A stretch of 64,000 bases of DNA from Phytoseiulus persimilis. Taxonomy: Eukaryota; Arthropoda; Arachnida; Mesostigmata; Phytoseiidae. Each line of letters opens with the position of its first letter. The first letter of the stretch is position 1. Below the pieces are notes generated by a model. It was not told the DNA's origin, made no database searches, and saw nothing but the letters and a program-made list of their open reading frames with translations. Below, in pieces: positions 15,214 through 28,200 of the stretch. Location of the stretch: positions 23,990,745 to 24,054,744 of the forward strand of contig CM075102.1 in the NCBI GenBank assembly GCA_037576195.1. The letters are read 5' to 3'. Both the position numbers and the translations under genes were made by a program.

Positions 15214-18200
15214 GGAGAGGAGCGCGGAAGAAATCCATCGGAAACGGTTTCCCGACGAACTTCGTCTAGAATTTCATCGTCAATCAGGCTGAGCAGGCCC
15301 TCGTGCAGCCTACGGTACAACGAATAGAGTCAAGCCCGAGCGCAACAATCCCCACAGACGCAGCTATGACAACAAACGAGAGCTCAACAGACTCGGGCGC
15401 AACAAAAGCATCGAGCGCGAGGTTTACAATAACAGCGAACCAGCAAAGAACAATACTATGGTAACCGCGCCGATGCTAAAAGCTCACGATAACAGGCGCT
15501 GAACTCCTGATGACCATGCGGCACGAACTCAATAAACACAGAAATTGCGAGAAATGCCCGAGCCTCTGGGAGAGCAGGAGCTTGCGAAACTCCGAAAACA
15601 AATCAGAGAGCAACAGGACGAGCGCAAGTTTGAAATTGGTTCAAAGTTAAGTTTAGAGCAATTCGGAGCGAATCACACCGAAGCAATCTGGTCGAGCGTT
15701 GGGAGGAGGAGAACAAGGAAAGGGGGAAGACTGAGAGCCAGCGAGCTAGCTTACGACTTCTTAGCACATCGTCTTCGAACCCTTAACTAACTGCCATCCC
15801 GATGGTCGAGCGGTGGTGTTCGTTTTATCCTCCACAAGGGAAGCCGGGGAAGCTTTTAGAAAATTGGAAACATGCCGCCATGAGCGTTTAATTGTTTCCA
15901 AATGGCGTTCGTTTTCGAGGTCGCTCTCCCGATTGCCCCTCTCACGTCCATTTCGCTCTTTATTTTTCGATTCTTTCCGCCGTCTGGTTCTCTTCCGCTC
16001 CAGCAGAACACTATTTCGTCTCGGGTGAAAAGACGATGCCGAGCCATTCGGTGTGGTTCCGAGTTTCTGGAGAAACCCCAGCGAGATTTGTTGAAATCGT
16101 CACTTTGCTTGTTAGAAGGCGATAAATCATCGGAACTCTCTGAAGGAAAAGTCCATTTTTCAAAGCACCCGATCGCTTCGGTTCTCGTTTGCTAACGCGG
16201 GCGCAGACACTCTGGCCTTTTCGATGATCAACACTCAATTCTCTTGTATCCCACCACTACTTCCGAGTGACCTTTCTTGCGCTTCGTCCGCCGTGCAGGT
16301 TCCTTGCCCCGAACGTTGCATGGGAATTTTCCGAGGAGAATATCGAAATCGGGGAAGTTCCGGAGAATGGGGTGTCACCATTTTCGTCGAACTGTTTCAC
16401 AAATTAACAGTATTCTTCCTCTGGAAAATTTCCCCTCCCGTTGGCGACCTTATTCACGAACCTTTGGCGCCGACCACGGGCTCCTTGGAGTCGACTCCTG
16501 GACATTCAGGTTTCCTCGGAATCAGGAAGAATCAAAGCTCGACTCGTTTCTCGCATCATTTCCCGCGTGAGACGCTGATGCGGCGCGATGCGCGTGTGCT
16601 TCACGGTGGTTGAGATCCCGTACGTTTTTGTGAATGCAAACGCTAACGAGTCCCGACAGAGAGGCAACGCAAGGCTCTCTGATTTGTTTGATCCTTCCCC
16701 CGCTCCACAAGTCTTCCTCGGGGCGCCCAACCGAGGAGGGGAGGGACGTATTCAGCGCAGTCCTGCCTCCTCGCCGGGCTGTCCGTTCGTCGGTGACGTT
16801 TCGTCCGCAGATGAACCGAACCGCTGATTTGAATATCAGTTGCGATATACCTCGACATGCGACAACGTCGTCGAGCGAGCCGACGAACGACGATATTTTA
16901 TCCTGTAGTAACGAGCGACGTTTACGTCGGTTTTCTGTGTTTGAGTAGTGAGCCTCGTATTTCTTCCGCCGCCTCCTCAACTGCTGTTCCAACGGCGGCT
17001 GATTCGCTGATGAATGTCATTGGAGTTGAAACACAACACTCCGTTCCTCGAGTCGTCGCTTCTGTCACCGGCTTCGTCCTTGGCGGAGGAGCTGTCAGCC
17101 AGAGAGGAACAATCTCCAAGTGGTGTCATTGCCTGCTTAGGTAATTTTGTTGTGAAGTGAGGTTTTGGCCGCGGAGTCCCGCTGTGAACTCTCCGCAGCA
17201 CCCCGCTGCTTATCACAACTTTCTGCGACCGATAGCTCCACCGATTGAGCAGGTAATCGATGGCCCTGCATTCGGCATCGCCCGGGTCATCTCCCGAACG
17301 AGAGCGGGAAGGAGGGAAAGAAATCAGTGGCCAGGCCGCTTTTCCGCCGAGTTTGGCCTTTTGGGCACCCGGACGGATTCATTTGATCTTGACACTTTCT
17401 CGGCACATGAATCCGTGAATCGACGAGATTGGATACGTCTTCGGTTCAATGTCGTCACATTCGGGTGGAGAAAGAGAGAGAGAGAGAGCGATGTAGGATG
17501 TTGACGCTCGGGACTTGAACGAAACTGATACGAGAGGAGCTGAGTGCGGCGCGCTTCTGTTAAGGCATGGCATCGCATAAGCAAAGCAGGAACGGAACTC
17601 TGACTGAGCGGGCGAGAGAGTAGCAGGCGCAGGGATCCTGTTGTGCATTTCTTGCTTGCTTTTCTACTTCCCTACTGCTACTACCCATCTTTCTGCCCCA
17701 AACAACCCCGGAAACCTACCTCCCACCTCCTCGCATCGACGGCGGGGGGTGAAGCGGCTCTTTCTTTGAGGAGGAATAGGAGTGAGATGCAGCGAGCATC
17801 TGCTGGCTCGCCGGATTTCTCTCCCCGGCGATCCTCCAAGGTTGCAAAGCAAGCAGCCGGTCGGCCCCTCGGTTTTCTTGGAGGACCTTGACGCACGTAG
17901 CTCAGCAGGAGGTAACCTGATTTCCTTTGTCAGGACAACATCTGCCTCTCATGCAAATGTCACCCGTCAATGCAGCAATGCAAGCTTTTCCGTACTGTAC
18001 ACCGAGCGAGCGAGCGACGAACGCCCTGGCCCACCGACCGACCGGACGCACAGACGAGCCGATAGACGACCTCGACGGAAAGGAGGCACCGCGAGGAGGG
18101 CTCAGCCGTTTTCGTCCACTTCCGATAGACATATTGGCATCATTAGAAAAGCAAAACACTATTGTGTATCTATCCACGACACAAGTGCGGGGAGCTGAGA

Positions 18201-18330
18201 GGCAGGCGTGCATCTCCCTCGGCCTGGGTTCCTCGTGCCTTGCCGTTTGTTTGCCGACTCGGACACCTGCTCGGGAGATTCTCCCGTTGTCGGCCATACG
18301 GCGGACTTTGTGTCGCGTTCCGCTCTCGTT

Positions 18331-18426
18331 CTCTCTCTATTTCACTCTCTCCCTCTCTCTCTATTTCACTCCCTCCTTCTCTCTCTATTTCACTATCTCC
18401 CTCTCTCTCTATTTCACTATCTCCCT
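18331..18426. repeat. 24-bp minisatellite, four units, pyrimidine-rich
   Basis: Four head-to-tail units at 18331, 18355, 18379 and 18403, each 24 bp and built on CTCTCTCTATTTCACT plus an 8-base variable tail (CTCTCCCT, CCCTCCTT, ATCTCCCT, ATCTCCCT). The last two units are identical. As 24 is a multiple of three, several frames read through it and give artificial Ser/Leu repeats, which inflates nearby open frames. Confidence 0.95.
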
Positions 18427-21400
18427 CTCTTCTCCTTCCGATCAATACGCGGGATCCCTGAAACGCCGCGCAGCGGAAACAACGATGAAAAAGCTGCAAC
18501 AAGCAAATAATGGGAGAGCAAGAGGGACGACTACAAAGGAGCTCCTCAAGTACATACAGTTCCTCTGTGAGTTCTGATCCGAGTCGACGTCCTCTGCGCT
18601 CTTCTCCTTGCCAGCGGTGGACATGTCATGTCGCACTACTACAGGCACTCGTGTCGTTCCGGGGCTGCCTCCGAATCGCTCATCGCCTGGCGCTCTTTTG
18701 CTACTCTTAGCTGCCTGTTGTGCTCTTCGAGTTCCTCTATCGGCTTCGGTCGCAAGTCGCTCATTGCTTAGTTGGCTCCGAAGCCGCCTCTCGAGTTTCC
18801 GGCTCCGACGAAGAGGCTCGAGACTCCCAAAGTCGGAAGGAATCAGCTGCGCCGTTGAACGTCGTCGCCGTCACGGAAAGCTTCCCCCTCCTCAGGAGCA
18901 GATGTTGAATTGATAAGCCTATTCATGCTTTGTTTTTCCTCGTGTTCCCTTGCATAAGACTTGTCCCGTCCGTTGTCTTCTTCCTCAGAAAGGCCTCGAG
19001 CGGGCTCACTCAGTGTTCTCCATCGATCTATAGCGCGCCACTTGAGCCATTGTCAGAGTGTCGATTGAAGATCCGCAAGAACTGATGAACTCGGTTCGAG
19101 CAAGAGCCGCCTGTCGTCCCGCTCGATGATTCGTCCGCGGGTTCGTCCGCGCGTCGGACCGTCCGCTAAAGCCCTGTCCGTCCGTACGTTCACTCCACCG
19201 CACGCACTCACGCACGCGAGACCATCGCAGCTGGCTGAAAGGAAGCGTTGCACACAGGTTTTAATGTATGCAAATTATCCAAAGACAAGGGATTTGTCGG
19301 TGTAGGGCTTCTATTTCCCGCTACATTTATCCATTCTCGAGCTGCTTTGATATTGCTCCGACGGCCCGAAGAGGTTCCCCTCTTTCTGCTCGCTTTTGTC
19401 CGACCAGCGGCTCTTTCTCCCTTTTTTTCGGACCATTTGCACCGTCTGGATCGACGGGACCTTCCGGTTCACTCACACCGCCTGTGTCCTCCAACCTCTG
19501 AAACTATCGGGACTTCTCCGGGGCTCCTCCTCCTCCTCCGCGTGCCAGACACCCAATCAGCCGAGGTGGCTATCAGTCAGTCTGTTTTTGCTCTTAAACA
19601 CTCTCGACGGAAGAATCCGTCCCTTGCAAGGCTGTCGTCCGAAAAGCGGGCGGCGAAGCAGTGTCCTTGCGAGCAAAACGGCCTGGAGGGCAAAGATGTT
19701 GACGACTCCTGCCGGAACGCGCGAGAGACGAACGGAGTGGGAGTGAATTTCCTTGGACAAATATCGCATCGAGCTGTTCATCTTGTCCTCGCTATAGCCG
19801 CTGCTGTTGTTGTTGTTGCTGTTGTCACTCGTCACGCGCCGCCAGAACTTATAACTTCTCGGAAGAAGAGTCGGGTAAACTTGTCGAGGCGAGGAGATCA
19901 GTGAAGATGGAAGAGGGGCTCCGCGAGTCGAGGAACTAGTTTGGAAGAAAAGGATGGAAGGAGAACAACTAGTGCCTCAGTAGATCTCCACGAGCAATTT
20001 ATTAGCTCGGCTCTCTCGAATGAGCTCGGATCCGCGGCTTACAGCGAGCATCCACGACGATGGGAGTGAACTCGGATTTTACACGACGACCGATCCACCA
20101 AATTCATTCCTTCGTTACGCAGGATAATAAACTTCCCGTTGAAGATCCGTGCTGCCTCAGAACTTCCGATCCGCGTGCATCGACACGAGTTTCGGCAGTA
20201 CACTTGAGGTTCAGGACTCCATCTCGGATTTTCGATTCGGGGGCTTCGGTCTCCGCATCCCGTAGTGTAGACATCGGGAGAGCTGTAGAAAGGGCTCAAT
20301 TTCGAAGCAGATTTGGAGGGATCATCTTTTGTTTGCGGGTTGTCGCGCGCTAAGCTGCTCCCCTCGACGACGCTCCTACCGAGGGTTCCTTGTTCGGGAG
20401 AATATCTTAAGCGCAAACATGCATTTACATACGCAGCGCCGGCGTTCTATCTCCGTCTTGACCGGATCGGAGCGTATGGCGCTTCTAATCCACATGAAGC
20501 TGTTTCTCGATGGTTCATGTTTCCATTACAATCTTGCTCGTCTCTTCCGCTCTCATCCACCGATACTGAATCGCTTTCGAAGAGCATAAAATTTACAGCC
20601 TCGTAACAGTTCTGCGGCCAGCGATATGAATTATGCGACCCAACAGTGACTATTAATAAAAAGCATAATCGTTCTCCACAGAAGAGATTTCATCACTGTC
20701 GGCTCTTTGCCGAAAGTCTTCTCGTCAAAACATCTCCTTGCGATAGGATCGCGGCTCTGGAGTTGACTCCGGGAAATTCCTCATCTCCGATTAGTTCCCT
20801 TCGCTCCCCCAGAGACGACAGGTTTCAGAACGGACCTCTGGCGGAGCTGTTAGGGGGGAAGACTATCGCGCCAAACTCGCCTCGAACACCAGAAGCCGTT
20901 GATAACAATGTCTGTCTTCCCTTCGCTCAAAACTTTCTCTGTCGCCCCCTGTCTCCTTTTTTCCAGTTCGGTGGAGACTCGGTTGCTATGTTTTCGCCTA
21001 TCCACCCATCCATCGGCCCGCTGTTTCGTGCGTAACTCAGCTCTCTTCGAGAGCCGGCGGGAGCACGGGAAAACACACGGGAAGTAGATCAGAGTCCCCG
21101 CTGTCGAACTCTCTCAGTCTTCGAGTTGCAGAAGTCTGTTGGGCTCTCTGGAACTCCGTTCAGTTGGTTCGGCGAGCGTTCCTCCGGTCGGCCTCCGGTT
21201 CTTGGAGGGCTAGATCAACGAAATTCAATAAAGAGGTGAAACCTACGAGTTGAAACTCAGCTCAAGGCAGCGTCCGCGGAGTCAGTTCGGAGTGGAGTAG
21301 CGAAACTCGGTGGGGAGACGGCTCCCCGAAAATGAATGATGCGAAACTACCGAGGGTCGGAGCGGGGAAGGGTTTCAAATGAAAATCCGGCAAACAGACG

Positions 21401-24400
21401 CAAACAGGCTGATTCCAGAAGGGAATGAACGAGAGAAGGCAAACAGAACGAGAAACCGCGGGGGTTGACCGGTCCAAGCCGATAAAAGCGGAGGGTTCTC
21501 TCTCAATAGCCTCGCCGGTCGAAAGGAAAACGCATAGATGAAGCCACGAGCGAACCCATACAGAGTGATCCGTCATGTCTCGGGTGTCCGCTGACCAAGC
21601 TGTCCAGTCGACAGCCGACGGGCCAGCTCACCGAGCGGTGATTCCGACCACCGGTCAAGCTTCCGCCCCCTATATGTATGTATAAGGCCCTTCTCTGCAG
21701 ATTTTGCGATTCGAATGCTCAGCGAGGAAGGATTTCCTGGCGAAGTGTCGTAGCGGCGAGCTCGACGCGATCGCTTCGACTGATATTTGATCTCTGTGGC
21801 CGTCTTGAGAGAAGCCACCGTTCCGACGACATGGTACGCAGTGGCCGCGCCGAGCAAATACTGCGACGGACCACTTCGGTGGGAATAAAACTCGATCCGC
21901 GGGAAGCGAACAGGTCTCTCATCGCGTGCATCAAACGGCGCCGCCCGACTAGTTGTTTGGATCGACGAGAGGGCGAACCCACCACAACCCGGAAAGGGGA
22001 TCAACGACTGCTGACTGCTCGAGCAGAGCTGCTAGGGCGCACCGAGGAATCGCCACGGCCCCGACGGCCGGCTGTGCCGACCAGATCTTCTGCGTTCGAG
22101 GTTGTTCGCCTGTTTCGGCGAGCTATGGCAAAATACCGCGGAAAATACCACCCTCAGTCTTCGTTCTCCTCCTTGCCTGGCTCCGTCTTTTCTTGACTTT
22201 TCGCGTGGCTTCCTGGTGGGCTCGCCGATCCACTAGCCAGTTAGCTTTCAGAGCTGCTTACTTCTTCGGACGGTCGGTTTCCCCGGGCAAGAACGAGTGC
22301 GTTGCCTCCCCGGTCGCTTGTTTGCTTTCTGCCTCTTCGTTTCCTTTTCCTTAGATATACACAGATATACCTAGCCGTCCAGACCAACTCACGCAAACAC
22401 ACACGCAAACAGAACATACATGCGCACACACAGACTCGTTCATACTCCCACGTTGGTAAGTTGGCGAGGAATCGCACCTCGAGCAAAGACGACGGCGCAG
22501 TTCAGCGATGGCGGCGGCGAGGGGGGCGCCGGAGGGAAAACAACGGATGAGTCCTCCAGCCCGTTCATGTAGTTTAGATAAACAGCGAACGGAAACCCCG
22601 AGAGGCCGGCTATAAGGCAGGCTCGCAGTTTGAGAGGAGTCGCGTTCAACCTTCGCTTGGAAGGAACTGCTCGTCTCTAAACTGCGATCTCGATCGGTCA
22701 CACTGCCGCGCTTTCTTCGGCCTCATTTTCTTCCTTTCCGCCCCCCTCCCCCCCTCGATTTCCCGTCGGTGGTCGCCATCTTGTTCAGACGATGTGAGAG
22801 CAATTTTGATTTTGGAGCTTTCCATTCCGGACCGACACACAACAGGTCACGGACGTCTAACAGATTGTCGGCCGAGGGACCCTGTTGAAGATTCCGGAGG
22901 AACTTCTCGGGGAACAACGGCGACCTCGACACGGAAGGGGACCGGGAGCGGCAAGAGAACCCCCTCCCCGTGAGGAACGACGACGCAATGTCGGGTATAA
23001 ACACCAAGGTTTGATACTGGGAGGCAGGCGTTCGGGCGGTTGGCAGGCGAGGCAGGACGGGGAGCGAAGGCTCGAGAAGGAACGGAGGAATCGAGAGGGT
23101 TTATGGAGTCATGAAATATGAAGAAATTCGCATCCGTCTTTTCTGCATTTATAGTCTACAGGTCGCAAGTGGCCGACAGGATGTGAACAATGAAGGCGGT
23201 GAAGGAAGAAGACGGAAAGAGCAGCGGGAGCCCCTGGCTCGCCGTTGTGGGAAGTGGCGCTCGACGTTTTGCTGTTTGACCATCTGGCTTCGAGCGGAAT
23301 CCTCGAGCGGTTCTAAGACAGCAGCTTCGCTCCGAGGTTGCACCGGATTCTCCTGAGTATTGCTCCGGAGTACTCCTTCGGAATCGTAGGCATGACAGCT
23401 TCGTTCATACTTCTATATTCCATTCTTTCCTTCCTCTTGGTTTCCCACTCCTTCGGGAGGGTTCTGATCGGAGACAGAACCGGATTCTGCTCGCTTGTAC
23501 GACCTTCGAATATTTCTTGAGCCCCCGCCCTGAGGTCCGTTCTGTCGGGGTTGGTATCAGCCGCACGTTGTGCAATTGTCTGCGTGCGCTCGGATGCGCG
23601 CGTCTGAACCTCGACTCAAAGCTCTGGTTCAAATGGATCCTGTTCTGAAAGCTACGAGGGGGGGGAGAGCCGACGACGAGCGAGGTGAAGAGGAAAACCG
23701 TGGGCCGGGTGCGGGGTGGAGAAAAAAATGCGAGTAATTAGTCAGCCATCGAGCTGCCCATCATTGCGAAATAAGCCGCTTTTTAGCTCGGTGCTGCTTT
23801 TGCTCCGGCCGCTACCGATCTTGCATATACCTCCTCCGCCGCTGCCGCCCCCCCCCCCTTTGTTGGCATCCGTGGCCGGGGAGCAGTTTCCGCGCGCTCT
23901 GAAGCCGCTAGACCGAGCTCCCGCTCGGAACATCGTTTAGCTCCTTCGTTTCCACTCCATTTCAACGACAACAGCGGGGCGAGTGTCTCCAGACTGCGGC
24001 TCTCGGTCCGTCCGTCCGTCTGGGGCTCCCGCAGTGCAGCCAATCGGAGCTCGTCGGAAGAGTTTTCAGCATAGCGAGAACTCCACACCGGGAAAAAAAG
24101 AGGAACGGGATCGACCACTCTACGGCTCTTGTTGATGGGCTGGCTGGCTGCCTGTCGGCATCGCCTGTCGGCGAACGGAGGGTGAGTTTCGAGAGGGGCA
24201 CCGAGGGTTCCCCTTGAATCCAAAAATCTTCTCCTATGTTTGGACGTGGGGTGGATGGCCGGGTGGCGGGTTGCGTGGCGGGAGCCCGACGACGACGGCG
24301 GCCGCGGCGGGAACGGCGGTGATGTTGGGGCTGTTGGTAGTGGTTTACCCAGCTGCGAGGGAAAACGGGTTCAGAGGCCAAACAGGCCAAAAATGTTCTT

Positions 24401-24633
24401 ATCGTTCCCTCGTTTTGGTTGCGCTCGATGGCGACGACCATAGAAGGTCTGCGCGTAACGCTCGCTGTGGGGTCGTTCCATTCTGGTCCTTCAGACCATG
24501 AGTCGCGGGCGTGAGCGATCAATGACCCTAAAGACCTGGACCGTCGTGTCGGATCGAGACGTCTCCTTTTACTCGGAACGCCTGAGCTCGACGAAGTCGC
24601 CACAACCCTCTTCTTCCGTCCTGGACCGTGGAA

Positions 24634-24667
24634 CGAGAGAGAGAGAGGGGGGGGGAGAGAGAGAGGG
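24634..24667. repeat. GA microsatellite with central G run
   Basis: GAGAGAGAG, a run of G, then GAGAGAGAG. It lies in the middle of the longest minus-strand open frame (23962-24993) and helps keep that frame open. Confidence 0.85.
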
Positions 24668-25099
24668 ACAGAGTCCAGGAGATCTTCGGACCACCCCCAG
24701 TCGGTCTTTGGGGCGACTGATTGATTGATTGATTCTTCGCGTCGCTCGGATTGGTGCCGATCGAACGAATCAGCAATCCCTCGGTCGGACTTATCAAGAT
24801 TCTTATCTGACTGAGACAGAGAAGACGGGATCCGGGGTTTCTCGCGCGAAGTCATAAGGAGGCCAGGTCTCTCTCGGTTCGCTTTGTCTCTCTTTCTTTT
24901 GCGCGATCGCCGACTCTCCCACGCCTGGTTGCAATCTCTCGATGCTTGCCTCACGCTATTGGAGGCACCACGGGTCTGTGTGGGGCATAGCAATTAGAGC
25001 GTGAGAGGCCGCCGAGCTCAGCTTTGCGGCTTAGCGCTCTACCCGCTATACGATCGGGCGGGACAGCGTCCACCCGGCTTTTCCCGCCGCGGCATTCAG

Positions 25100-25234
25100 G
25101 CCATGAGCGAAGGGTTATTCCATGAGCGACAAGTGAACTTGCCGATCTCGGTCCTCCTGAAACTCTTCGGCGGACATCACGAAGTGCTCTGCGAAGAAGT
25201 CGACGACGAGAACCTGGACAGTGATGAGATCTCG
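25100..25234 (+). other. Possible exon of an unrecognised gene
   Basis: A pyrimidine-rich stretch and CATTCAG (AG at 25098-25099) precede GCC ATG. The frame then runs 45 codons to TCG|GTATGA at 25235, a plausible donor followed at once by an in-frame TGA. The peptide starts MSEGLFHERQVNLPISVLL and ends in an acidic tail (EEVDDENLDSDEIS). Third codon positions are mostly G or C, as in the Dscam exons. Length is a multiple of three and both borders would be phase 0. No family is recognised, the opposite strand is also open, and no partner exon was found. Confidence 0.22.
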
Positions 25235-28200
25235 GTATGAATGTTCGGTCACAAAACTTCGTGTCCGAGCTGCACCTTCCGCGGGAAGATCTGATCGAGG
25301 AGCGTGGCCAGAGCGCGGCGAAAACAATACGAGCAACAGAATGCCTTGGCAGATTGTTTATGCAACAACAAAGGGTTGTTGTAGGCCCGGCAGCTGCTGT
25401 TCTCGTAGTCCACTACGTCACCTACGTTGAGTTGCCGTTCCGTAGGCGCCGGCGATGTTCCTGATAGCGGAGAGCGATGATCCATCATCGGCATAGATTG
25501 GCGAAATCCTCACAGACTTCGGTGGGCTGACGCGCACGGCTACAGAGTTGCTCAATATCGAGCATTGTGAGCAGCGCTTTTCTCACGCTATTCGCTCCTT
25601 CGCCCCTCCAGCCGTCCACTCAGATCGGGTTTGCTAACAGTGCTCTCCCGATATGGAGCTACCCAGATGCGCACGCAAGAAGACTGTTCTGGGGTTGAGG
25701 AAGTTGGATCGTACCAAGTACTCCCGTTCCGAGTCTTCCCGCGAACTCCGCTACGAAACATCAAAGCCGGGTCAACGGCGCCAATGTGCGGCCAACAGCA
25801 TTCGCTCCTCCAGCCTGTGGATGTAGTTCGAGCTCAGCGTGACTCGGACGACTCGAGACGGACGGACGGGAAGGCAGAGGGGGAAAGCGAACCATTCCGG
25901 CTACTTTCACCGAGTTCTTCCCTCAACTTCGGATGAAACAAAACGGAGCCTTGCTTCGCTGCGTCGATCCCTTGCTCTGCGCGTGCCAAGTAGCTCCCGG
26001 CCATCGGGCGCGCGCAGAGGTCCGAACGAGCCAATGCATCCGTCCACGCGCTGAGAAGCCTTCTACGTATGCTTCCTCAGTCGTAATAGAGTTTATGCTG
26101 TTGTACGCAGGGCGAGTCAGCTAATGAAATTATTATGTAAATGCCTCGCCGCTCAGGTCGTAACAGACGGGAGCGGGGGATGTGGGGTAGCTGACACGAG
26201 AAGATGATCGCAGGGAAAACTGGAAGAGCCGACGCGACCATGTTGAGCAGACGAGGAACTCAAGCGGGCGTCGGGGGGAGAAAGTTACGCGGACGGACGG
26301 ACGTGGGTCATTCCGAGGGTGGGGTAGGAAATATCCGCTGCGGCTTGTCTTAAACCGTACATGACAACTGGCTCCTCTCACGGGAGCTGCGTGAGAGTGG
26401 TCCTCCCTGAGAGAACTCCTAATTCCCGAGGGAGGTTGATCCGAGAGACCGCCGAATAGGAACAACTCCTCGAATGGAATTCGGTCGAGTTGAACACGTG
26501 CTTCCTTCACTGGCTGCAGAGCTCTTCCGAGACGAACGAAGCTACGGATTGGATGAGGAGGAACGATCAGTTCCATGCTGGAATGAGGATTCCTCTGCGT
26601 TATATTCTTCCTGCCATGCCGAGTTAGATTTCCTCCAGTTGACCCCTCGACGCCCTCAGTAAATCTTTCGCGACGCTACCCGGCCAACCTCAGAGACCAT
26701 GAGTCTTCGGTCCACTCCCGTGGGTTCCTCCAGAACGGTTCAGGTGTTTCTTCGCTTCAACTATTCATCTCCGGACAGTCTTCCTCGACCACCTTTTTTT
26801 CGGCGCCTCTTTCTCGGCGCCTCTTTCTCGGTGTCGTATTATCCATCTACCAATGGTGAATAATTGACCGCGTTGATAGGGGCGGTTGAGCAGAGTGCGG
26901 AGAATGAGAAGAACACGTGGCGTGACATACTCACGCTACAGTTATTCTCCCGAGGAAAACGTCATCTCGATCGGTGGCTGCACTAGATAAGAAATACGGG
27001 AGCTTGCTTCCTCTGGCCCCCTTGTGGAGATTCCCGCTAGTGATGAGTGAGGATCGGCAGGGATTGGAGAGTTTGCGAGGCACCTGGTTCACTTGTCGTG
27101 GTCTAGAGCCGCTTATCCGATTATCGCGGTCAGTATCTGCTCTTTGGCGGCGTCGTATTATCGCTGTCCCGTGTTCCTCGCCTCTGCTCCTTCCGCTTTA
27201 TCGGCCGCTCCGACCAGGGAAAGAGCGTCAGTCGGGAAAGAATCAGAGCGGGTGGCAGAAGGGCAGCTAGCGTGCTGTATCTCTCGTAGCGAACGGTTGG
27301 AGGACGGTGGTGGGTGGATGGATACATCTAAGTGAGTGGGAAGAGTCAACCGAGAGGATAGAAGAAGGCTTACGCGGAGAATCGGCGATAAGATCCTCCG
27401 CTTCCCCTTCTTCTCTTTTCGTTGCTTTCGTCGAAGGAATTAGCTGACACGTCGTCTGGAGGTGTCCCCGTTCGGTCGGTGGCTTGTTCCCCCCGTTGGC
27501 ACGCCGTTACCCGGCGCGTCCGGCTGATGGCACTAATCTCTGGAATCGTCGTTGTCGGTATCCTTTCTCCCATTCTGGCTACCCCTTGGCGGAGGGTCTC
27601 CACTCCTTTTTCTCGTCGATCTATTTGTCGAGCTCGGGTGACGCGCTTGGCCCACTGACCACCGTTGCCGGACCTGCTGACAGGACTCCGTGTCCTTGTT
27701 ACTACAGGAACTGATAGGACGCCACGAGGTAGACTTGACGCCCAGCTCACTTCTTTTCTCTCTCTCTCTCTTTATCCCCGCCCCTTCATCTTTCTCCTTT
27801 CCTTCTCCTCGCCCCTCTATCTCTCTCCTTTCCTTCTCCCGTCTACATGTGTCTCGCAGCGGGAACCGAGAGGGCCGCCCTGAGGGAACGGCTCCTGAGG
27901 AGGGGGAGGGGGGGAGGAGGTTAAGCATGGGGATGAGGCAATGCTTTCTTGGCGGCGGCGGCAGCGACAGCAGCTTTGAAGAGCGCGCCAGTCACGCTTC
28001 TTCCGTGCCTTGCTTAATATTTATTAAAACGGGTAGTCGCCGGATGGGATGGCATTTCCGTGGCGACGGCTAGGGCATCAGATCCCCCATCGTAGACCAC
28101 CCGAAAGGGGAGGTCGACAGCCGGTTGGCCACATAGCCAAGGAACTAGCAGAAACGGGGTTGGAAACCGGGGCTGGGCGAGGAGACCAGCGAGCAGGCAG

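Larger units (their letters stand above)
1..25099. other. Non-coding stretch without a recognisable gene
   Basis: Both strands are full of open frames of 60-220 codons rich in Ser, Arg, Pro and Leu. None shows a family motif or consistent splice borders. Visible contents are simple repeats (GAGC and GGAC arrays at 1131-1146, 3795-3813 and 18001-18018), a C tract at 15188-15213, a T-poor segment at 15293-15790 and a 24-bp minisatellite at 18331-18426. Small, lineage-specific or RNA genes cannot be excluded. Confidence 0.6.

Noticed and set aside
17927..18577. 216-codon frame across the pyrimidine minisatellite
   Set aside because: Three different frames are open through the same repeat, on both strands, so openness is not evidence of coding.
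25020..25060. tRNA-like D-arm on the minus strand (GGGTAGAGCGCTAAGCC)
   Set aside because: No T-loop with GTTCGA at the right distance and no closing acceptor stem.
27527..27658. Frame starting MALISGIVVVGILSP as the missing signal-peptide exon of the Dscam-like gene
   Set aside because: The only phase-1 donor (after 27557) would cut off after ten residues. Other donors are in the wrong phase, and it lies 28 kb away with no support.
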